DNA of 64,000 nt from Planococcus salinus (lineage in GTDB: Bacteria > Bacillota > Bacilli > Bacillales_A > Planococcaceae): assembly GCF_003719725.1 (NCBI RefSeq), contig NZ_RIAX01000007.1, positions 112,415 to 176,414 of the forward strand, read 5' to 3'. This document shows, one piece after another, positions 59,385 through 64,000 of this stretch. The translations under genes were made by a program, and so were the position numbers. The notes under the pieces are model-generated. The model was not told where the DNA came from and searched no databases. It saw only the letters and a list, made by a program, of their open reading frames with translations. Position 1 is the stretch's first letter; every line of letters starts with the position of its first letter.

Positions 59385-59906
59385 GTGGCAAAAATTGCAA
59401 CGCTGATTACTGATATGTTTGAAGATGTGGAGTATACAGATCCGTCAAAGGCCTTTAATGATGCGGGCCACGAAGTCTTCACGATTGAAAAGGAAGCCGG
59501 CAAAGAAGTCAAAGGCAAGCAAGGCGAGGCTTCTGTAGCCATCGATAAAGGTATTGATGACGCGAATCCGGATGACTACGACGCACTGTTCCTGCCGGGT
59601 GGATTTTCTCCGGACCAGTTGCGTGCCGATGACCGTTTTGTCAAATTCACAAAATCATTCATGGACGCAAAAAAACCGGTCTTTGCTATTTGTCATGGAC
59701 CTCAACTACTGATTACGGCAAAGGCATTGGAAGGCCGAAAAGCCACTGGTTATAAATCCATTCATGTAGACATGGAATACGCTGGCGCCAACCTTGTGGA
59801 CGAAGAAGTGGCAGTCTGCCAGGACCAATTGGTGACAAGCCGCAACCCGAACGACATTCCGGCGTTCAACCGTGAATCATTGAGAGTGCTTGAACAATTA
59901 TCATAA
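59385..59906 (+). CDS. DJ-1/PfpI-family stress protein (general stress protein 18, YfkM-like)
   Basis: A 173-residue class I glutamine amidotransferase-like protein. The nucleophile elbow is AICHGPQLL with Cys103, preceded by the conserved Glu14 and followed by the His in CHG. Relatives are deglycases, chaperones or proteases of the DJ-1/PfpI group, and the activity is debated. The start is GTG 59385 (AAGGAGTG upstream). It is monocistronic with its own terminator. Confidence 0.92.
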   Translation: MAKIATLITDMFEDVEYTDPSKAFNDAGHEVFTIEKEAGKEVKGKQGEASVAIDKGIDDANPDDYDALFLPGGFSPDQLRADDRFVKFTKSFMDAKKPVFAICHGPQLLITAKALEGRKATGYKSIHVDMEYAGANLVDEEVAVCQDQLVTSRNPNDIPAFNRESLRVLEQLS

Positions 59907-59915
59907 GCAGCAGGA

Positions 59916-59950
59916 AAAGCCCCAACGGCTATGCCGTTGGGGTTTTCTTT
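59916..59950 (+). terminator. Terminator of the GSP18-like gene
   Basis: AAGCCCCAACGGC and GCCGTTGGGGTTT stem around TAT. Confidence 0.88.
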
Positions 59951-59970
59951 TTGAAAAAATACATAAGGGG

Positions 59971-59999
59971 TTGTTTGTATAAGTCGCGGCTTATATAAT
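59971..59999 (+). promoter_or_regulatory. arsR-arsB promoter with ArsR-type operator
   Basis: TTGTTT (59971-59976) and TATAAT (59994-59999) are 17 bp apart. The spacer holds the inverted repeat TATAAG-N6-CTTATA (59978-59995), a plausible site for autorepression by ArsR. Confidence 0.7.
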
Positions 60000-60029
60000 G
60001 AAACCATTCTGCAAAAAGAAGGTGTAAAA

Positions 60030-60359
60030 ATGGAGTATCTTCAAATGGAAGCTTATTTGAAAGCGATCAGCGATCACAATCGAATGCTTATGCTGAAATA
60101 TTTGATGAAAGACCCGCTGTGCATCTGTGAATTTACAGAGCTGCTCGATATGACGCAGCCGGCAATCAGCCAGCATATGCGGAAATTAAAACAAGTCGAT
60201 CTGGTGCAGGAAGAAAAGAAAGGCCGTTGGACGATTTGGTCATTGAATATCCGCCATCCGCAATATCCGGTGCTGATTCATTTGTTGAGTTTACTGCCGG
60301 AACCAGCGCGTTCCATCGACTCATTGGTCGCAGAAGGAAAGAAAGTAGTTTGTGAATAG
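60030..60359 (+). CDS. arsR: ArsR-family metalloregulator
   Basis: A 109-residue ArsR/SmtB repressor. The winged helix spans residues 10-85 ([19 protein letters not shown]). The metal site in the recognition region reads DPLCICEF, with Cys31 and Cys33 matching the ELCVCDL arsenite box. Arsenite or antimonite binding would release it from the upstream inverted repeat. RBS GAAGGTG. The arsB homologue follows after 8 bp. Confidence 0.9.
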   Translation: MEYLQMEAYLKAISDHNRMLMLKYLMKDPLCICEFTELLDMTQPAISQHMRKLKQVDLVQEEKKGRWTIWSLNIRHPQYPVLIHLLSLLPEPARSIDSLVAEGKKVVCE

Positions 60360-60367
60360 GGAGATGT

Positions 60368-61666
60368 TTGGAAGTGGTATGGTTAGCGAGTATTATTTTT
60401 CTTGTGACATTGGCGTTTGTCATTTTGCAGCCAAGGGGCTTGTCCATTGGCTGGTCGGCTATGGCGGGAGCCGCAGTAGCGCTGATTGTAGGCGTAGTGG
60501 ATTTTGGTGATGTTTGGGATGTGACGGGAATTGTCTGGAATGCCACATTAACGTTTGTGGCACTGATCATCATCTCGTTGATTCTTGACGAGATCGGCTT
60601 TTTTGAATGGGCCGCCTTACATATGGCCCGCTTTGCCAAAGGCAGCGGGTTAAGGATGTTTTTTCTTGTCACCATCCTTGGCGCTATTGTCGCTGCATTA
60701 TTTGCCAATGACGGAGCAGCACTGATTTTGACGCCAATCGTGTTGGCGATGGTACGCGCGTTGAAATTTAAAGACGCCATGATTTTACCGTTTATCATGG
60801 CATCAGGATTTATTGCCGATACAGCGTCTTTGCCGTTCGTCATCAGCAACCTGGTGAATATTGTATCAGCCGATTTTTTCGGCATCGGATTTACGGAGTA
60901 TGCCATTCATATGATTGTACCGAATCTATTCAGTGTATTGGCCAGCATGCTTGTTCTTTATTTGTATTTCCGTAAGGATATTCCGAAAAACTTTGATGCC
61001 GATGTTCTGGGAAAACCTTCATCAGCCATCAAAGACTTGAAAATTTTCCGGTTGTCCTGGGCGGTTCTGGCCATTTTGCTTACGGGTTATTTCTTAAGTG
61101 AAAGTCTTGGCATTCCTGTTTCCCTGATTGCAGGAACAGTGGCCATCATTTTCCTCAGCATCGCGCGCAGAAGCGAATCTGTGGAAACCATGCGAGTCGT
61201 AAAAGGAGCGCCATGGGCCATTGTCTTTTTCTCTGTCGGTATGTATGTGGTAGTGTATGGACTCCGCAACGTTGGGTTAACATCAGTGCTCGCGACAGCT
61301 ATTGAATGGACGGCAGGCCACGGCCTGTATGCGGCAACCATCGGCATGGGCTTTATCGCTGCCATTTTATCATCCGTGATGAACAATATGCCAACTGTCA
61401 TGATTGATGCATTGGCCATCGCTGAAACCAATACCACTGGTGTGGTCAGGGAAGCCCTGATTTATGCCAATGTCATCGGTTCTGATTTAGGGCCGAAAAT
61501 TACGCCGATCGGTTCCCTGGCTACACTTCTTTGGTTGCATGTGTTGAGGTTAAAAGGGGTTACCATCAGTTGGGGATATTATTTCAAAGTGGGAATTATT
61601 TTGACTGTACCCACTTTGTTCATTACGTTGACAGGATTGTATTTGTGGTTAACCATTTTGAATTAA
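60368..61666 (+). CDS. arsB: Arsenite efflux permease ArsB
   Basis: A 432-residue ion transporter of the ArsB/NhaD superfamily with 11-12 membrane helices. [39 protein letters not shown] and [17 protein letters not shown] are ArsB signatures. It exports arsenite or antimonite. The start is TTG 60368 with GGGAGATG close upstream. No arsC reductase is present in the cluster, so arsenate resistance would need a reductase elsewhere. Confidence 0.93.
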   Translation: MEVVWLASIIFLVTLAFVILQPRGLSIGWSAMAGAAVALIVGVVDFGDVWDVTGIVWNATLTFVALIIISLILDEIGFFEWAALHMARFAKGSGLRMFFLVTILGAIVAALFANDGAALILTPIVLAMVRALKFKDAMILPFIMASGFIADTASLPFVISNLVNIVSADFFGIGFTEYAIHMIVPNLFSVLASMLVLYLYFRKDIPKNFDADVLGKPSSAIKDLKIFRLSWAVLAILLTGYFLSESLGIPVSLIAGTVAIIFLSIARRSESVETMRVVKGAPWAIVFFSVGMYVVVYGLRNVGLTSVLATAIEWTAGHGLYAATIGMGFIAAILSSVMNNMPTVMIDALAIAETNTTGVVREALIYANVIGSDLGPKITPIGSLATLLWLHVLRLKGVTISWGYYFKVGIILTVPTLFITLTGLYLWLTILN

Positions 61667-61674
61667 GGGCATTA

Positions 61675-61706
61675 TAAAGAGGCGTGCGGTTGCATGCCTC
61701 TTTTAA
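61675..61706. terminator. Bidirectional terminator after arsB
   Basis: AAGAGGCGTGC and GCATGCCTCTT stem around GGTT, with T4. Convergent with the GNAT gene. Confidence 0.8.
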
Positions 61707-62503
61707 TCGAGAAATTTGGCCATATAGATTTCGTCATACGGCTTATCATCAATAATCAATGATTTCCTGCGAACGCCTTCTTCTGAAAATCCTGCTTTGT
61801 CATACAGGTTCCGGGCGGCCGTATTTTCTGTGACAACGGTCAGCTCCAACCGGATCAACCCTTTTTCAAGAGCCCATTCCTCAGCTTTATCAAGCAATGA
61901 AGCCCCGATTCCTTTGCCTCGGGCTTCGGCTTGGACACCCAGCACAATAGATGCACGATGCGAGGCCCGCTTAGCTGAATTTCCGATAATCATCAGATAC
62001 CCGACATGCTCTCCGTTTAAGATGGCGATGAAAATAGTGGAATGGCCGCTTTTTTTCCATTCAATGATTTGTTTCCGAACCTTCTGTGTCGACTGGATCC
62101 GTTCATCTCTGCCGTAGAGCATGAAGTCAGAATCAGCTTCCACTGCTTTTTGTAAAGTGATAAATGATCTCGCATCACCATGTTCGGCCGGACGAATCAG
62201 CAGGATATCTTTGTCCCCGTCCTCATCAGCACCATCTTTGTCAGCTGAGTCTACGTGCTCAAAGATTACATGGCGATTTATCTCAACTTTTTTTACATAA
62301 TAGCCGTTATCCAGCCAGGCATGAAAGTGTTTGGCTGGCGGTTTCGTCTTCTTCCACCAGCTTTGGTTCAAATAAGCGGCATTTGGCAGCTGCTGCCCCA
62401 TGATTTGCTCAATCTCAGTGAATGTCAAAGTGATTGTGGCATTGGTGGCAGAAGAGAAATAATTTGCCAAAGGGATGTATTTTTTTTCCATTATATTAGT
62501 CAC
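61703..62503 (-). CDS. GNAT acetyltransferase with N-terminal DUF7662-like domain
   Basis: A 266-residue two-domain protein. Residues 5-75 (YIPLANYFSSATNATITLTFTEIEQIMG in outline, then SWWKKTKPPAKHFHAWLDNGYYV) resemble the DUF7662 domain, of unknown function. A linker rich in Asp follows (DSADKDGADEDGDKD). Residues 98-262 are a GNAT domain of the RimJ/PhnO type, with CoA loop VQAEARGKGIGASLLDKA and NTAARNLYDKAGF. The start is probably GTG 62503 (GAAGTGA five bases upstream) or ATG 62491. The substrate is unknown. Confidence 0.82.
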   Translation of the reverse strand: MTNIMEKKYIPLANYFSSATNATITLTFTEIEQIMGQQLPNAAYLNQSWWKKTKPPAKHFHAWLDNGYYVKKVEINRHVIFEHVDSADKDGADEDGDKDILLIRPAEHGDARSFITLQKAVEADSDFMLYGRDERIQSTQKVRKQIIEWKKSGHSTIFIAILNGEHVGYLMIIGNSAKRASHRASIVLGVQAEARGKGIGASLLDKAEEWALEKGLIRLELTVVTENTAARNLYDKAGFSEEGVRRKSLIIDDKPYDEIYMAKFLD

Positions 62504-62670
62504 GTTTATCACTTCTTTCCGGGAAGTTAGAATAACATAGGATAATTATATCATTTGCAATGCGAAAAAGTACACAGTTATTTTCACAATTTTATATAAT
62601 TTCTGTCAATTCATTTTAATATTGAATATTCGAATATTTTTACAAGCAGTAAGAAGCATATTTTTGACGG

Positions 62671-62712
62671 ATTGCCAAAGTAAAGAGGGGAAACTGATAC
62701 TTTAGTGGCAAT
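62671..62712. other. Isolated stem-loop in the gap before ppaC
   Basis: ATTGCCA (62671-62677) pairs with TGGCAAT (62706-62712), and AAGTA (62678-62682) with TACTT (62698-62702), leaving a 3-nt bulge and a 15-nt loop. No U-tract. It lies in a gene-free 400-bp stretch between the GNAT gene and ppaC. Possible leader or small RNA structure; nothing else recognisable in the gap apart from a ppaC -10 (TAAAAT near 62870). Confidence 0.35.
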
Positions 62713-62907
62713 AACAGAAAGTGCGAAGGCGAAAAGATGGAGAGACTCAGGGGAAGCGGTACCAATCAGGCAGATGGCGGCTGTTTTTTGGAATGCGGGA
62801 AGCGGTGTTCTTCCATTAAAAAGAAGACCATAAAAAATGTTTATTGGCTGCCCAGGGGATTGTGTTAAAATAAGCACAGAAACCAACATCTATCAGGAGG
62901 TTAAATT

Positions 62908-63834
62908 ATGTCAAACGTTTTTGTGCTCGGGCATAAAAACCCGGATACGGATTCAATCTGTTCAGCGATTTCATATGCTTATTTAAAAAATGAAATCGGA
63001 ATGACTGCAGAACCTGTCCGTCTCGGGGAATTGAATAACGAAACATTATTTGTGTTGGAGAAATTCGGCTTTGAACGGCCGCGGCTGGTTGAACGCGTTT
63101 CGGATGAAGTATCCCAAGTCATTCTTGTCGATCATAACGAGCGCCAGCAAAGCGCTGATGACATCGATGATGTACAAGTAATCGAAGTCATCGACCATCA
63201 TCGCATAGCAAATTTCGAAACCACCGACCCTTTGTATTTCCGGGCGGAGCCTGTGGGATGCACGACCACAATTCTATTGAAGTTATTTAAAGAAAACGGA
63301 GTAAAGATTCCATCCGACATTGCGGGACTTATGCTGTCCGCCATCATTTCGGATTCGTTATTGTTCAAATCGCCTACCTGCACAGCTCAGGATGTCCAGG
63401 CTGCCGGGGAACTGGCAGAAATAGCGAAAGTGGATGCAGAAGTTTATGGACTGGAAATGCTGAAAGCTGGCGCCGACTTGAGCAATAAAACGCTGGAAGA
63501 CTTGATTTCACTGGATTCCAAGGAGTTTGAAGCTGGTAATCACCGTTTTGAAGTGGCGCAAGTCAATGCCATTGACGTAGAAGAAGTGATCGACAGACAA
63601 CAGGAGTTGGAGGTTCTTTTGGAGCAGGTAGTAGCCAAAAAGAATCTGGATCTCTTTGTCTTTGCGGTGACGGATATTTTGAACAATAATTCGACAGCGA
63701 TTGTACTTGGAGAACGGGCTGACATCATCGAAGGGGCTTTTAAATCGAGCGTCATTAATAACCGTGTGCTCCTCCCGGGTGTGGTCTCCCGCAAAAAACA
63801 AATCGTTCCGGTAATTACCGAAGCATTAAGCTGA
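62908..63834 (+). CDS. ppaC: Manganese-dependent inorganic pyrophosphatase
   Basis: A 308-residue family II pyrophosphatase (DHH superfamily). N-terminal metal motifs are GHKNPDTDS (residues 8-16), VDHNE and the DHH motif IDHHRIANF. The C-terminal DHHA2 domain ends in [10 protein letters not shown], with the SRK substrate clamp. There is no CBS insertion, which matches B. subtilis YybQ/PpaC in length. It hydrolyses pyrophosphate from biosynthesis. RBS CAGGAGGT. Terminator follows. Confidence 0.97.
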   Translation: MSNVFVLGHKNPDTDSICSAISYAYLKNEIGMTAEPVRLGELNNETLFVLEKFGFERPRLVERVSDEVSQVILVDHNERQQSADDIDDVQVIEVIDHHRIANFETTDPLYFRAEPVGCTTTILLKLFKENGVKIPSDIAGLMLSAIISDSLLFKSPTCTAQDVQAAGELAEIAKVDAEVYGLEMLKAGADLSNKTLEDLISLDSKEFEAGNHRFEVAQVNAIDVEEVIDRQQELEVLLEQVVAKKNLDLFVFAVTDILNNNSTAIVLGERADIIEGAFKSSVINNRVLLPGVVSRKKQIVPVITEALS

Positions 63835-63863
63835 TTCCCTTAAAAGGGAGTCAGTTTTTTTGT
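63831..63863 (+). terminator. Terminator of ppaC
   Basis: CTGATTCCCTT and AAGGGAGTCAG stem around AA, followed by T7. Confidence 0.9.
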
Positions 63864-63929
63864 TGTTTTTAGAGGAAGCGTGTGTTCTTCTCCTGACGAT
63901 GCCGCATTCTTCGCTTTTATTCCTCTATC

Positions 63930-64000
63930 GGCCGCCATCGCTTTTCATACTGTTCAGACTCCAGAGCTACCCGGGCACTTCCGCTTTTCTTATTGTCCAG
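63930..64000 (-). repeat. Dispersed repeat (same family as 46619-46757), cut by window end
   Basis: The last 22 bases, read on the minus strand, are identical to the stretch ending the repeat at 46736-46757 (core ACAATAAGAAAAGCGGA). A second degenerate copy, CTGAACAGTATGAAAAGCG, follows about 45 bases further. The element continues past the window. Confidence 0.65.

Noticed and set aside
62611..62889. A 92-residue minus-strand ORF upstream of ppaC
   Set aside because: No ribosome binding site, no recognisable domain, and it runs through the bulged stem-loop and the ppaC promoter region.
1..64000. tRNA or rRNA genes
   Set aside because: No cloverleaf with a GGTTCGA-type T-arm or conserved rRNA sequence was recognised by eye in the intergenic DNA; a tRNAscan run would be the decisive check.

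Overview
The window looks like chromosomal DNA of a halotolerant, low- to mid-GC Gram-positive bacterium of the Planococcaceae (Planococcus/Planomicrobium type). This rests on Bacillus-type gene sets: guaC, cydDC, des-desK-desR, yclNOPQ, glnK-amt, a T-box-controlled trp operon, hflX, niaP and ppaC. It also rests on strong GGAGG ribosome binding sites, U-tailed terminators and Bacillales operators (Fur, TnrA/GlnR, FadR, DesR, PurR-like). I see no rRNA, tRNA, phage, transposase or CRISPR locus. The DNA is almost entirely coding, with 64 genes and a few repeat-bearing gaps.

Layout. 1-10 kb: end of a metal ATPase, a thioredoxin-like gene with an in-frame TGA, CorA, a BCCT carrier, an MFS carrier, a methyltransferase, a CDF transporter, guaC and a GT2-GtrA glycosyltransferase. 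9.5-20 kb: a six-unit 20-bp tandem array, an M15 peptidase, a nitroreductase, a lipoprotein, an NAD(P)-binding protein, a five-gene GntR-controlled ABC operon, an interspersed repeat, a methyltransferase and wrbA. 20-31 kb: cydDC behind a structured leader, the cold-sensing des-desK-desR set, ydaT, putP and a glycine betaine BCCT carrier. 31-44 kb: hflX, an ABC exporter, the Fur-controlled yclNOPQ siderophore system, a YflT-like stress protein, a PAP2 phosphatase, glnK-amt and a DNA glycosylase. 44-52 kb: zupT, niaP, two repeat-rich gaps (one holding a six-unit 21-bp array) and an OpuC-type osmolyte transporter with two tandem binding proteins. 52-64 kb: a FadR-type operator with acyl-CoA dehydrogenase and a short CoA-transferase gene, a Trp T-box with trpD-trpC-trpFB-trpA-mpg, yfkM, arsR-arsB, a GNAT enzyme and ppaC.

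Physiology. Four osmolyte uptake systems (two BCCT carriers, PutP, OpuC) and the DesKR thermosensor suggest life under salt and cold stress. Metal handling is prominent (P1B ATPase, CorA, CDF, ZupT, YclNOPQ, ArsB).

The most unusual observation is the thioredoxin-like gene at 949-1284. An in-frame TGA stands exactly where the first Cys of a CxxC redox motif is expected. It is followed 17 nt later by a perfect 8-bp hairpin with an AGGUG loop, which fits the spacing and loop rules of a bacterial selenocysteine insertion element. Next are an in-frame trpF-trpB gene fusion, two six-unit helically phased arrays sharing a TATGNNC core, a hairpin that appears to couple mpg translation to trpA, a likely ATT start codon, and paired TnrA/GlnR boxes about six helical turns apart.
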